Part shown: positions 31,612-39,893 of the stretch, one piece after another
Numbering within the stretch: the first letter of the stretch is position 1
Layout: each line of letters starts with the position of its first letter
Source: Chloroflexota bacterium
GTDB taxonomy: Bacteria > Chloroflexota > Limnocylindria > Limnocylindrales > CSP1-4
DNA length: 45,517 nucleotides
Assembly: GCA_021786385.1 (NCBI GenBank)
Contig: JAJYNJ010000049.1
Coordinates: 1 to 45,517 of the forward strand
Reading direction: 5' to 3'
Position numbers and translations under genes: made by a program
Notes under the pieces: model-generated
The model's input: only the letters and a program-made list of their open reading frames with translations
Told to the model about the DNA's origin: nothing
The model's database searches: none

Positions 31612-32253
31612 ATGCGGTCGATCAGGATCCCGAAGGGGGCGTTCGTAGCCGCACTCGTCGTGCCGCTGGCGGCAGCCTGCGGCTCGACCGGAGGCGCGGC
31701 GACAGGTTCGGCGGCTGCCGCGCCGCAGGGCGCGTCGGCCGGTGGCCCAGGCCCGTCCCCGGCGGTGATCTTCCCAGCGGGAAGCGAGGTGGCAGCGATG
31801 TCCGAGCCGTTCATACTCACGAGCCCGGCCTTCCACGATGGCGGGGCCATCCCCTCCCGGTTCGCCTGCGACGGCGCCGACCACTCGCCGCCCCTCGCCT
31901 GGAGTGCTGCCCCGGCGGGCACCGCCGCGTTCGCCCTCCTCGTCAGCGATCCGGACGCCCGCGGCTTCGTGCACTGGGTCGCCACCGATATCCCGGGGTC
32001 GACCGCCAGCCTTGCGGAGGGCGCGTCGGGTTCGGGCCGCGCGGGGCGCGAGGGCCGCAACGACTTCGGTCGCAGCGGCTGGGCCGGCCCGTGTCCACCG
32101 TCGGGGACACATCGCTACGTGTTCGAGCTCTACGCGCTCTCGGCGCCGCTGGCGTTGGCGGGTACACCGACAGCGGCCGCCGTTCGCGCCGTGCTGGCGG
32201 GGCGGGTGCTCGGTCAGGCCCGACTCACCGGCACGTACCGTCGCGGCGGCTGA
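31612..32253 (+). CDS. PEBP/YbhB-family lipoprotein (Raf-kinase-inhibitor-like)
   Basis: The 213-residue protein has a lipoprotein signal ending AAAC (Cys23), a Gly/Ala-rich linker, and a phosphatidylethanolamine-binding fold: FILTSPAFHDGGAIPSRFAC, SPPLAWSAAPAGTAAFALLV, the ligand motif DPDARGFVHW and GTHRYVFELYALS. Bacterial members have no settled role. ATG 31612 has GGCAGGA upstream; the in-frame ATG at 31600 would add only four residues. It is divergent from the ROK operon. Confidence 0.88.
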   Translation: MRSIRIPKGAFVAALVVPLAAACGSTGGAATGSAAAAPQGASAGGPGPSPAVIFPAGSEVAAMSEPFILTSPAFHDGGAIPSRFACDGADHSPPLAWSAAPAGTAAFALLVSDPDARGFVHWVATDIPGSTASLAEGASGSGRAGREGRNDFGRSGWAGPCPPSGTHRYVFELYALSAPLALAGTPTAAAVRAVLAGRVLGQARLTGTYRRGG

Positions 32254-32284
32254 GATTCGGTAGGCGCAAGGCGGCGCTCTCCTG

Positions 32285-32290
32285 TAGAGT
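32285..32290 (+). promoter_or_regulatory. -10 box before the lactate dehydrogenase gene
   Basis: TAGAGT lies 9 nt before ATG 32300, so the leader would be only about 3 nt. No -35 consensus is seen. Confidence 0.35.
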
Positions 32291-32299
32291 CACGGCCTG

Positions 32300-33256
32300 A
32301 TGAGCGGACACCTGCAGCCCAGCCGGGTCGCGATCGTCGGAGTCGGGAACGTCGGCGCGACGTTCGCGTACACGCTCCTCCTCAGCGGCCTCGCCACCGA
32401 GATCGTCCTGATCGACGTCAACCGCGAGCGTGCCGAGGGCGAGGCGATGGACCTCGTCCACGGCGTGCCGTTCGCCCCACCGGTGCGCGTCTGGGCTGGC
32501 GATTACGCCGACTGCGCCGGAGCCGCGGTGACCGTGATCACCGCGGGTGCCGCCCAGCGTCCCGGCGAGACCCGCCTCGAGCTGTCGCGGCGCAACACCG
32601 CGATCTTTCGGCAGATCGTCCCGGAGGTCGCCCGCGCCAACCCCGAGGGGATCATCGTGGTCGCCACGAACCCCGTGGACGTGCTCACGTACGAGACGTG
32701 GCGCGTCTCAGGGCTGCCGCCGGAGCGGGTGATCGGCTCGGGCACGATCTTGGACACCGCGCGGTTCCGCTACCTCCTCAGCGAGTACTTCGCGGTCGAC
32801 CCGCGCAGCGTGCACGCCTACATCATCGGCGAGCACGGCGACAGCGAAGTGCCGGTCTGGTCGCTCGCGAACATCGCCGGGATGCGGTTGCCCGCATACT
32901 GCGCGGCGCAGGGCCGCCCGTACGAGCCGGCCGCGATGGAGGAGATCTTCCGCCAGACGCGCGACGCAGCCTACGAGATCATCGAGCGCAAGGGCGCCAC
33001 CTACTACGCGATCGGCGCCGGGTTGCTGCGCCTGGTCGAGGCGATCGTGCGCGACCAGCGGACGGTGCTCTCGGTCTCGAGCCGGATCGACGGCTACTAC
33101 GGGATCCGCGACGTCGCGTTCAGCCTGCCGACCGTGGTCGACCGGACCGGCGTCCTCGAGTCACTCCGTTTGGAGCTGGACGAGCAGGAGCGGATCGGGC
33201 TCTTGCGCTCGGCGGAGATCCTGCAGACGACGATCCGCGACGTCGAGGGCGCGTAG
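32300..33256 (+). CDS. ldh: L-lactate dehydrogenase
   Basis: The 318-residue enzyme interconverts pyruvate and L-lactate with NADH. It has the Rossmann motif VGVGNVGATFAYTLL and Gln86 in TAGAAQRPGETRLEL; Gln at that place marks lactate rather than malate dehydrogenase, which has Arg. Catalytic Asp152/Arg155 (LDTARFRYLL) and His179 (IGEHGDSEVP) are present. Length is normal. It has its own promoter-like sequence and a hairpin after the stop, so it is probably a single-gene unit. Confidence 0.93.
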   Translation: MSGHLQPSRVAIVGVGNVGATFAYTLLLSGLATEIVLIDVNRERAEGEAMDLVHGVPFAPPVRVWAGDYADCAGAAVTVITAGAAQRPGETRLELSRRNTAIFRQIVPEVARANPEGIIVVATNPVDVLTYETWRVSGLPPERVIGSGTILDTARFRYLLSEYFAVDPRSVHAYIIGEHGDSEVPVWSLANIAGMRLPAYCAAQGRPYEPAAMEEIFRQTRDAAYEIIERKGATYYAIGAGLLRLVEAIVRDQRTVLSVSSRIDGYYGIRDVAFSLPTVVDRTGVLESLRLELDEQERIGLLRSAEILQTTIRDVEGA

Positions 33257-33269
33257 GAGACGCGTCGAG

Positions 33270-33291
33270 CGTGCGGCGGCAGGCCCGCACG
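33270..33291. terminator. Terminator between ldh and the DsbA-like gene
   Basis: A 7-bp perfect stem CGTGCGG/CCGCACG (33270-33276 with 33285-33291) with an 8-nt loop sits between two convergent genes. No T-run is present. Confidence 0.5.
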
Positions 33292-33323
33292 TCGAGCGCC
33301 CCAGCCGCGGCGGGGTCGTGCCC

Positions 33324-34187
33324 TCAGCGAGCCGCCGAGGCCACAGGGGAGGTGCGCGGGGCCGGTGTCGGGGTGATCACGGGCGTTGGCATAGAGATCG
33401 GCGTCGGTGCGGGCAGGCCGTGCGCCAGTCGATCGATCGTCGCGACCAGTGTGGGGAGGCGCGGCAAGCTGGCGAGCTGCACGGTCTGTCGCGGACCGAT
33501 GATGCGCAGCGTCGGTGTGCCGGCGATGCCCAGCCGCTCGCCCTCCGCCCGGCTGGCCTCGACCGCCCGTGCGATGCCCGGGTCACGGACGCAGGACGAA
33601 AAGGCGGTGGCGTCGAGCTGGAGGTAGCGCGCCAGCTGCGCCATCAGCGCGTCGCTGAACGTCCCCTGGTTCTCGCCGTTCTGGCTGGCGAAGAGGAGGT
33701 CGTGGAAGCGCCAGAACGCGCCCTGCTGTCCCGCACAACGTGCCGCCACCGCCGCGGTCATCGACTCCGGGCCGAGGAACGGGAAGTCGCGGAAGACGAG
33801 CCGAGCGGTGCCGGCAAGCACGAACTCCCGCACGATCGTCGGCTCGAGGCCGTGGGTGAAGACCCCACAGAAGGGGCACTGGAAGTCGGCCCAGACCTCG
33901 ACCACGACCGGCGCATCCGCGTCGCCGAGCGACTGCGGGTCGGAGGCCGGAAGCGTGGCAACCGCATGGGCCGTCCCCGGCGGCACCGTGCTGCCCGACG
34001 AGATGGCACCGCCCGACGCGGCGGCACGGTTGCCGGACCCGGTCGGGGCCGCCGTGCCCTGCGCGATCGGCGAGCCAGTCGGCGCTGCGCCCAAACCGAG
34101 CGCGAGGAGCGCGCCACCGACCAGCAGCACGCTCGCCGCTCCGACCGCGGCGGCCGCCACATAGCCCCGGAGCTTGCCCCACTGCAC
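33324..34187 (-). CDS. Membrane-anchored DsbA-like thioredoxin-fold oxidoreductase
   Basis: The 287-residue protein has one N-terminal membrane segment (AAAAVGAASVLLVGGALLAL), a Ser/Gly/Ala-rich linker, and a DsbA/thioredoxin domain with active-site Cys104-Pro-Phe-Cys107 (WADFQCPFCGVF) and cis-Pro loop GIAGTPTLRIIG. It should form or shuffle disulfides outside the membrane. GTG 34187 has GAGGAGG 9 nt upstream, which decides the start over the longer frame. The C terminus is Pro/Thr-rich. Confidence 0.9.
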   Translation of the reverse strand: MQWGKLRGYVAAAAVGAASVLLVGGALLALGLGAAPTGSPIAQGTAAPTGSGNRAAASGGAISSGSTVPPGTAHAVATLPASDPQSLGDADAPVVVEVWADFQCPFCGVFTHGLEPTIVREFVLAGTARLVFRDFPFLGPESMTAAVAARCAGQQGAFWRFHDLLFASQNGENQGTFSDALMAQLARYLQLDATAFSSCVRDPGIARAVEASRAEGERLGIAGTPTLRIIGPRQTVQLASLPRLPTLVATIDRLAHGLPAPTPISMPTPVITPTPAPRTSPVASAAR

Positions 34188-34282
34188 GTCCGCGCGCCTC
34201 CTCGCCCAGATCCGTTGCGCACATCCGACGCGGGACGCGACCGAGCGCCATTGTCGCACCCTCCGGGCAGCTTCCGCCGCTG

Positions 34283-34681
34283 TTACGCGCGCAGCAGCCA
34301 GGTCGCGAGCCAACCGATCCGCCCCGTCGGGGCGTGGACCTCGTCCCAGAGGCGGCCAAGTCGATCGCGGGTCGAGCGCAAGACGACGACCCGCGTCCCC
34401 ATCGGCAGGACGGCGAGGCGGGTGCCGGCGATGCTCGCGGTGGCACGGAGGACCACCGCCGTGCGCGTGTAGCGCGTCCGTGACCTGGCGATCGTGCGCC
34501 CCGCCGAGGCGTAGGCGACCGGCCGGGCGCTGATCACCCGCCCGTCGCCCAGGTAGATGCCGATGTGCGACCCGTACCCGAAGACGACGAGGTCGCCGGG
34601 CCGGCCGCCGCTGCGGCTCGCGAGGCCTCGGTTACGGAAGATGGCGTACTGCGTGTATGCGCTGTGCGAGCCGCCGAGCAT
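34283..34681 (-). CDS. Short NlpC/P60-like protein with SH3-like tail, catalytic Cys not visible
   Basis: The 132-residue product shows the second half of an NlpC/P60 peptidase: GGRPGDLVVFGYGSHIGIYLGDGRVISA, with the catalytic His region. An SH3-like tail follows (LPMGTRVVVLRSTRDRLGRL, DEVHAPTGRIGWLATWLL). The N-terminal part SHSAYTQYAIF aligns with the usual DCSGFTQYVY box, but the nucleophilic Cys is replaced. The frame stays open upstream to 34861 and reads like protein (LADRVFADNG), yet has no start codon there. GGAG near 34692 supports ATG 34681. It may be an inactive cell-wall-binding protein, or the remnant of a longer secreted peptidase that lost its start and signal peptide. Confidence 0.55.
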   Translation of the reverse strand: MLGGSHSAYTQYAIFRNRGLASRSGGRPGDLVVFGYGSHIGIYLGDGRVISARPVAYASAGRTIARSRTRYTRTAVVLRATASIAGTRLAVLPMGTRVVVLRSTRDRLGRLWDEVHAPTGRIGWLATWLLRA

Positions 34682-34978
34682 CCCGGCGACTCCGTTGTCG
34701 GCGAAGACGCGGTCGGCGAGGGTGGGGGTAGCTGCTGCGGTCGGCGGTGGGATGGGCCGCTCGCGGGCAGATCTCGAGCCTGGGGAGGCACCGGAAGGGC
34801 GCGGCCCACGTGTGGGCTGACCGCCGGGGACCGGCGGCGGGACGACGACGACACGAGGTCAGCCGTGGAGGCGGCGATCTTCGGTTGTCGAGGCTCCAGC
34901 GGTGAGGTTTCCTTCCGAACCGTGACAGACCCTACTACGGATCGCCGCAGGGCGCCACGCGCGTCGGGATGGCGCCGG

Positions 34979-36415
34979 TCAACGCAGCTCCACGATCCGG
35001 AAGTGGCGGTCGCCGACGGGCGCGCGCACCACCACGTCGTCACCGGCCCGCCGGCCGAGCAGCGCCTGGCCGAGCGGCGATGTGTTCGAGATACGCCCTT
35101 CGTCGGGCCGCGCTTCGCTCGACCCGACGATCGTGTAGGTCTCCTGCCCGTCGGATGACTCGACGACGACGGTCGAGCCGAGCACGACCGCGTCGTTCTG
35201 CGCTGGCGCCTCGATGATCGAGGCATTGCGGATCATGGCCTCGAGCTGCGCGATGCGTCCTTCGGCGAAGGATTGTTCCTTGCGCGCGGCTTCGTAGTCG
35301 GCGTTCTCGCTCAGGTCGCCGAGCTCGCGGGCTGCCCGAACACGCGCGATGATCTCGGGCCGCCGCACCTGCACGAGCTCGGTGAGTTCCTCCTTGAGGC
35401 GCGCGAGACCCTCGGCGGTCACGTGGGTCGGTGGCGCTTGGCGGGGCGAGGTCGGCAGCGGTGTGCCAGTACGGCGCGGGCGGGCCGGCGCTACGACGGA
35501 ACTCGACGTGAGGTGGGACCGGGCGCCGCTGGACGGCATCGGCCGTCGGCGCGATGGTGGGGATGCGGCGCCACCGCGCGCCTGGTCGGAGGCCGCGCGC
35601 GCCTGGCCTGAGGCCGCGCTCGTGCGGCCCGCGGCTCCGGTCGTCCCGTCCGTGATCCCGCTGGTGCGGCTCGGGCTGGTCGTGCTGCCTGTCGTCCGGC
35701 TCGCCCCGCCCGTCGCTCGGCTGCGCGGTGCCATCGGATGCTCGCTGGCGACGGCCTTGCCCGGCGGCAGCGTGACGACCCGCCGGTCTTCCGGCTGTGC
35801 GGGCTCGGAGGGCGCGGTCCGCAGGTCGCCGGTGATCCCGTGTTCCTTGGGAAGGCCGGTCGGTATCGCCATGTTGGCGAACGGGACGACGACGGTCGGG
35901 TCGTGGAGCGCCTCGACGGAGGCCGGATCGACCGCCTCGGCAAAGGCCTCCAGGAGGGCGTCCTCGTACTCCTCGGGAGCGTCCGTCTCGGCCCACCAGA
36001 CGCGCGCCTGCTCGAGCCCGCGCAGCGTCTTGAGCCAGCGGCCTCCGGGGTAGGGCGCCGGATCGCCGAGGGGCGTGCGCACCAGTTCGTCGATGCGACG
36101 CCCGATCGACCCGTCGGTCGAGCCGACATACAGCACCACCTGGTCGGGCAACCAGAAGCCGCCGAGGCGCTGGGCGAGCTCCTTGCCGGTCGGTCGGTGG
36201 CCGTCGAGCTCGAGTGTGGGAACTCGCTCGATCCAGGTGCCGACCGGCGAGAGATCGATGGGGGCCCGGAGCACGGGCCCGGGCAGCTCGATCAGGTAGA
36301 CGCCCGGGCGCGCGCTGCGGACCGGCGAGCCCCAGCGCACAGGGCCATCCGCCAGGAGACCGACGCTGCGCAGGAGATCGACCGCGCCTGCCGTCCGCCT
36401 CGTCCCGTCTGCCAC
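34979..36415 (-). CDS. GIY-YIG nuclease-like domain fused to transcript cleavage factor GreA
   Basis: One uninterrupted 478-residue frame joins two domains. Residues 36-165 look like GIY-YIG: RPGVYLIELPG, VVLYVGST (YVG 96-98), Arg107 in RRIDEL and a Glu-rich helix EEYEDALLEAFAEAV with a candidate catalytic Glu. Residues 200-325 are a Ser/Thr/Arg/Ala-rich linker. Residues 326-478 are a full-length GreA: a coiled coil with the acidic tip GDLSENADYEAARKEQ, then the FKBP-like domain (NDAVVLGSTVVVE to RISNTSPLGQALLG). GreA rescues backtracked RNA polymerase by RNA cleavage. GTG 36415 has GAGGTGG upstream, and no internal start is better supported, although separate initiation near HVTAEG cannot be excluded. 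The fusion suggests a DNA- or RNA-processing activity carried to stalled polymerase. Confidence 0.85.
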   Translation of the reverse strand: MADGTRRTAGAVDLLRSVGLLADGPVRWGSPVRSARPGVYLIELPGPVLRAPIDLSPVGTWIERVPTLELDGHRPTGKELAQRLGGFWLPDQVVLYVGSTDGSIGRRIDELVRTPLGDPAPYPGGRWLKTLRGLEQARVWWAETDAPEEYEDALLEAFAEAVDPASVEALHDPTVVVPFANMAIPTGLPKEHGITGDLRTAPSEPAQPEDRRVVTLPPGKAVASEHPMAPRSRATGGASRTTGSTTSPSRTSGITDGTTGAAGRTSAASGQARAASDQARGGAASPPSRRRPMPSSGARSHLTSSSVVAPARPRRTGTPLPTSPRQAPPTHVTAEGLARLKEELTELVQVRRPEIIARVRAARELGDLSENADYEAARKEQSFAEGRIAQLEAMIRNASIIEAPAQNDAVVLGSTVVVESSDGQETYTIVGSSEARPDEGRISNTSPLGQALLGRRAGDDVVVRAPVGDRHFRIVELR

Positions 36416-36565
36416 ACTGCCACCTCGTGCTGTCGCTGCGCCGCCCCGCGCCGCCGATCGTCCTCACTGTCGCAGCGCGGCCAGCACGCAGCGCGGTGCT
36501 GCAAGTTGCCGCGCCGCCTCGTTCGGCCGAGCAGCCCTCACCCTACGCGACCGGCGCGTCCTTGT

Positions 36566-36593
36566 CATGCCGGCGGCAGGTGATGCCGGCATG
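36566..36593 (-). terminator. Hairpin downstream of the S49 peptidase gene
   Basis: A 9-bp perfect stem CATGCCGGC/GCCGGCATG (36566-36574 with 36585-36593) with a 10-nt loop lies 65 nt past the S49 peptidase stop and 150 nt before the GreA-fusion start. The rest of 36416-36657 holds no gene I can support. Confidence 0.55.
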
Positions 36594-36657
36594 GCGGCGG
36601 CTGCCACGCCGGTGCGCAGGGACCGCCGAGCACGTGGGTGCACGTGATGGACCCTGC

Positions 36658-37590
36658 TTACAGCCCACGGTAGCGGTCGGTCAGCCGTGCCTCGAACTCG
36701 TCGGCGATCGCCTCGGCCGTGCGCGTCACGAAACGGTCGACGAGCCGATCCAACAGCGGCTGCCGGAGCCTGACGCGCGACGCCTTCGCCGGGACCCCCG
36801 CGAACGCGGCGGCGACCTCGACCGCGCGCTCCAGATCGCCGATCTCGTCGACCAGGCCGAGCTCCAACGCCCGGCGGCCGAGCCAGACCTCGCCCGTGGC
36901 CAGTTCGCGGACGCGTTCCACGGGCATCTCCCGGGCGGCTGCCACGCGCGCGAGGAACGCGTCGTAGATCGCGTCGACGAGCTCCTGTTCCTTGGCGCGT
37001 TCCTCGTCCGACTCGTCGCGCCAGGGCGCGCCCATATCCTTCAGCCGACCGGCTTTCTGGACGCTCACGGTGACCCCGGCCCGATCGAGCAGTCGTGGCA
37101 CGCGCGGCCCGGCGGAGATGACGCCGATCGAGCCGACGATGGCGTTGGGGTTGGCCAGGATGCGGCGCGCCGCGAGCGCGGCCAGGTAGGCGCCCGAGGC
37201 GCCGGTGCCCCGGATCGCGGCCACCAGCGGCTTGGCCCGCGCGAGCCGCTCGAACGCGAGGAACAGGTCGTCCGAGGCGGAGGCCGAACCGCCGGGCGAA
37301 TCGATGTCGAGCACGACCGCCGGGACACGGCGCGACTCGCGGAGACGGGCTGCGAGCTCCACGAGGACGCTGCTCCGACCGCCCCCGGCGATCGGCCCGT
37401 AGAGGCGTACCACGGCCACCCGGCCGAACGGGAAGCGTACGTGCAGACCGGGGAGGCGCCTCGCGAGCCGCTCGCGCAGGGTCGTGAGGCCCACCCCGGG
37501 GGACGCGTCGTCCCTGGCGGAGTGCTCGGACCGGAACGCGGACGGTTCGGCACCGCCGGGCTGGTCGGGCTGGAGCGACCTGACGCGCAT
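36658..37590 (-). CDS. sppA: Peptidase S49 (SppA-like signal peptide peptidase)
   Basis: The 310-residue serine protease should degrade cleaved signal peptides at the membrane. The Ser/Lys dyad is intact: Ser132 in IRGTGASGAYLAA and Lys184 in KAGRLKDMGAPWR, 52 residues apart as in B. subtilis SppA. SPGGSA and VGSIGVI motifs are present. No N-terminal membrane anchor is visible, which is unusual for SppA. ATG 37590 follows a TAGGCT -10-like box after 8 nt (leaderless pattern). GTG 37656 would overlap the upstream permease gene by 11 nt and add 22 residues. Confidence 0.87.
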   Translation of the reverse strand: MRVRSLQPDQPGGAEPSAFRSEHSARDDASPGVGLTTLRERLARRLPGLHVRFPFGRVAVVRLYGPIAGGGRSSVLVELAARLRESRRVPAVVLDIDSPGGSASASDDLFLAFERLARAKPLVAAIRGTGASGAYLAALAARRILANPNAIVGSIGVISAGPRVPRLLDRAGVTVSVQKAGRLKDMGAPWRDESDEERAKEQELVDAIYDAFLARVAAAREMPVERVRELATGEVWLGRRALELGLVDEIGDLERAVEVAAAFAGVPAKASRVRLRQPLLDRLVDRFVTRTAEAIADEFEARLTDRYRGL

Positions 37591-37645
37591 CGTGCAGGAG
37601 CCTACCGCATCCGCGCCGCGGGGTGCCTGCCCGGGCAACGATCGC

Positions 37646-38701
37646 TCAGGGTTCACCGCCGCGGGGCGCGTCGGGGTAGAGCTCGGCCAGCGTGACGTTC
37701 AGCGCGGCGGCAACCGGGACCGCCAACAGGCCGCCCAGCACGCCCCAGGCGGAGAGGCCGACCAGCACCGCAAAGATCGTCACGACCGGGTGGAGGTGCA
37801 CGGCCCGCCCGATCACCACCGGCATCACCAGCTGATCCTCGACCTCGCGCACCACCAGGTAGACGCCCAGCACCACGAGCGCGAGTTCGGTGCCGCCATG
37901 CGAGAAGGCGACCGTGCCGGCGATCGCCGCCGCCGCCACGGGCCCCACCAACGGGATGATCTCGAGCACGCCGCTGACGAGCGACAGCGCCAAGGCGTAC
38001 GGCACGTGGAGTACGGGTCCCAGCACGGCGTAGAGCGCCAGCGCGACCAGCAGGATCAGCGCGAGCTGGCCGCGCAGCCAGCGCCCCAGGACGAGGTGGA
38101 TCCGCGCCGTGAGCGTCGCGGCGCGGGTCCGCTGGTCGGGCTGCAGGAAGCGCAGCGCGAAGGCCCAGAAGCGCTCGCCGTCGAGCAGGAGGTAGAACGA
38201 GACGATCACCACCAGGACGCTCTGCACGGCGGCGTCGCCCACGAGGGCCGCGATGTGCAGCGCGTCACGCGGCGTGGCCAGCGATTGCGCGATCGCGTCG
38301 TTCAGTTGGCGCGCGATTTCGCCGACGGTGATCCGCCGCGTCCCGATCTGGATGGCATCGTGGCCGAGGACCGCGCGCAGCGTTTCCGCCAGCGCTGCGG
38401 CACCGCCCGTGGCGAGTTCCTCGAGCTCGCCGATGAGTTGGCCCGAGACGATCCACACCGCGACCCCGATCACGACCAGGGTGACGCCGTAGAGGGCCAG
38501 CAGGACGAGCACACGCGGCAGGCGCGTGCGCACCTCGAGTGCGTCGATCAGCGGGCTGAAGGCATACGCGAGGACCGCGGCGATCACGAACGGCGCGAGG
38601 ACGTCGCGGGCCAGCCACAGCACGACCAGTGTCGCGATCGCCAGCCAGACGAGTCGGCGGCGCTGACCGCCCGGAAGGGGAGCTGCGGGATCCAGCATCA
38701 C
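37646..38701 (-). CDS. AI-2E family transporter (UPF0118)
   Basis: The 351-residue membrane protein has the AI-2E/UPF0118 pattern: an N-terminal helix pair (LVWLAIATLVVLWLARDVLA, FVIAAVLAYAFSPLIDALE), a long amphipathic central region, and the C-terminal signature IIPLVGPVAAAAIA with VVREVEDQLVMPVVIG. Relatives export autoinducer-2 or exchange Na+/H+; which applies here is unknown. GTG 38701 and ATG 38698 are consecutive codons, and a TAAGCT -10-like box 6 nt before the GTG favours a leaderless start there. It probably shares an mRNA with the S49 peptidase gene downstream. Confidence 0.9.
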   Translation of the reverse strand: MMLDPAAPLPGGQRRRLVWLAIATLVVLWLARDVLAPFVIAAVLAYAFSPLIDALEVRTRLPRVLVLLALYGVTLVVIGVAVWIVSGQLIGELEELATGGAAALAETLRAVLGHDAIQIGTRRITVGEIARQLNDAIAQSLATPRDALHIAALVGDAAVQSVLVVIVSFYLLLDGERFWAFALRFLQPDQRTRAATLTARIHLVLGRWLRGQLALILLVALALYAVLGPVLHVPYALALSLVSGVLEIIPLVGPVAAAAIAGTVAFSHGGTELALVVLGVYLVVREVEDQLVMPVVIGRAVHLHPVVTIFAVLVGLSAWGVLGGLLAVPVAAALNVTLAELYPDAPRGGEP

Positions 38702-38707
38702 CCACAG

Positions 38708-38713
38708 AGCTTA
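38708..38713 (-). promoter_or_regulatory. -10 box of the AI-2E-type transporter gene
   Basis: TAAGCT on the minus strand ends 6 nt before the GTG start at 38701, the same spacing as at the MarR, GntR and antitoxin genes. Confidence 0.4.
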
Positions 38714-38831
38714 GTGGACGGGGAGCGGGCCGATGAGGAACGCTTGCTGCCCGCTGGCTCCGCGACGCGGTACCCTTGAGATGTCCCGCCGGGTCCCGGC
38801 GGCCCGGCCGCACGTCGAACGAGACCTTGTC

Positions 38832-39491
38832 ATGTTGACCGTCGATCCGCGCAAGCTGCGCATGCCCACCCCGCAGGAGGCGCTGCCGGGGCGGCCCGAC
38901 CCGCTACCCGTGCCCGTCGCCCACTTCGTCAACGGCGCGCCGCTCCAACCGCCCTATCCCGAGGGTACCGAGGTGGCGACCTTCGGGATGGGCTGCTTTT
39001 GGGGAGCGGAACGACTGTTCTGGCAGACGCCGGGCGTCGTGGTCACGGCGGTCGGCTATGCCGGTGGTGTGACGCCGAATCCCACCTACCGGGAGGTTTG
39101 CACCGGGCTCACCGGCCACGCCGAGGTGGTCCGTGTCGTCTTCGATCCGCACGCCGTCACGTATGACGAGCTGTTGCGGCTCTTCTGGGAGAACCACGAT
39201 CCGACGCAGGGCCACCGCCAGGGCGCCGACGTGGGCACGCAGTATCGCTCGGCGATCTACACGCACTCCGAGGCGCAGCGCCAAGCCGCCGAGGCGTCGC
39301 GCGACGCCTTTGCCCGTGAACTGGCCGCCGCCGGCTACGGGCCGATCACGACCGAGATCCGTCCCGCGCCGCCCTTCTACTTCGCCGAAGCGTATCACCA
39401 GCAATATCTCGCCAAGAACCCGGACGGCTACTGCGGGCTCGGCGGGACGGGCGTGGCTTGCCCTGTGGGACTGGGGGTCGACGCCCGCTAG
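38832..39491 (+). CDS. msrA: Peptide methionine sulfoxide reductase MsrA
   Basis: The 219-residue enzyme reduces methionine-S-sulfoxide in proteins. It has catalytic Cys55 in [20 protein letters not shown], the [13 protein letters not shown] and GTQYRSAIY motifs, and resolving cysteines Cys201 and Cys210 in the Gly-rich tail ([12 protein letters not shown]), as in the E. coli-type enzyme. The N terminus ([19 protein letters not shown]) aligns with the E. coli start, favouring ATG 38832 over ATG 38781. The gene is divergent from the AI-2E-type gene and is followed by an inverted-repeat element. Confidence 0.93.
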   Translation: MLTVDPRKLRMPTPQEALPGRPDPLPVPVAHFVNGAPLQPPYPEGTEVATFGMGCFWGAERLFWQTPGVVVTAVGYAGGVTPNPTYREVCTGLTGHAEVVRVVFDPHAVTYDELLRLFWENHDPTQGHRQGADVGTQYRSAIYTHSEAQRQAAEASRDAFARELAAAGYGPITTEIRPAPPFYFAEAYHQQYLAKNPDGYCGLGGTGVACPVGLGVDAR

Positions 39492-39631
39492 GGTGGCTCG
39501 GTGACCAGTCGGTCGCCGAGCCGAGCGCTGCCCGGTCCACCGGCGCTCCGCGGCGATGAGCCAGAGCGGCCGAGGGCGCCTGAGGGCGTCCATCCCTGCT
39601 GCGGGACGCGGTGCCGGCGCGTCGACGCAGG

Positions 39632-39860
39632 TTTCGACGATCGATGAACAGCCGTGGGGCGCGCGGGGGGGCGTCTGGCGTCGGGTTTCCGTGGCAGGGG
39701 TGCGACCGACCTCCCTCCCTCGTTCGCCGCCTCGGGGCTTCCGGTCTGGTCGCTCGATTCGGTCAAGCGGGCCGTGCCGGCGCTCCGGTTGGGCGGCGTG
39801 CCGACGCTTACGGTGCGGGCAGAAGCCCTGTCGCGGTCGACCTGTTCACCGATCGTGGAA
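39632..39860 (+). mobile_element. Dispersed inverted-repeat element, copy C (229 bp)
   Basis: The left end TTTCGACGATCGATGAACA (39632-39650) pairs with the inverse right end TGTTCACCGATCGTGGAA (39843-39860). Size is within 3 bp of copy A, and the interior next to the left end (CAGCCGTGGGGCG) resembles copy A (CAGCCGCGGGACG). It occupies most of the 402-bp gap between msrA and the heme cluster; no protein-coding frame is convincing there. Confidence 0.55.
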
Positions 39861-39893
39861 CGGATGACGGACGCGGCGCGACCCGGCGCGTGA

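Noticed and set aside
39492-39893. Small frames between msrA and hemG
   Set aside because: No ribosome site or recognisable domain; the interval is explained by the inverted-repeat element.
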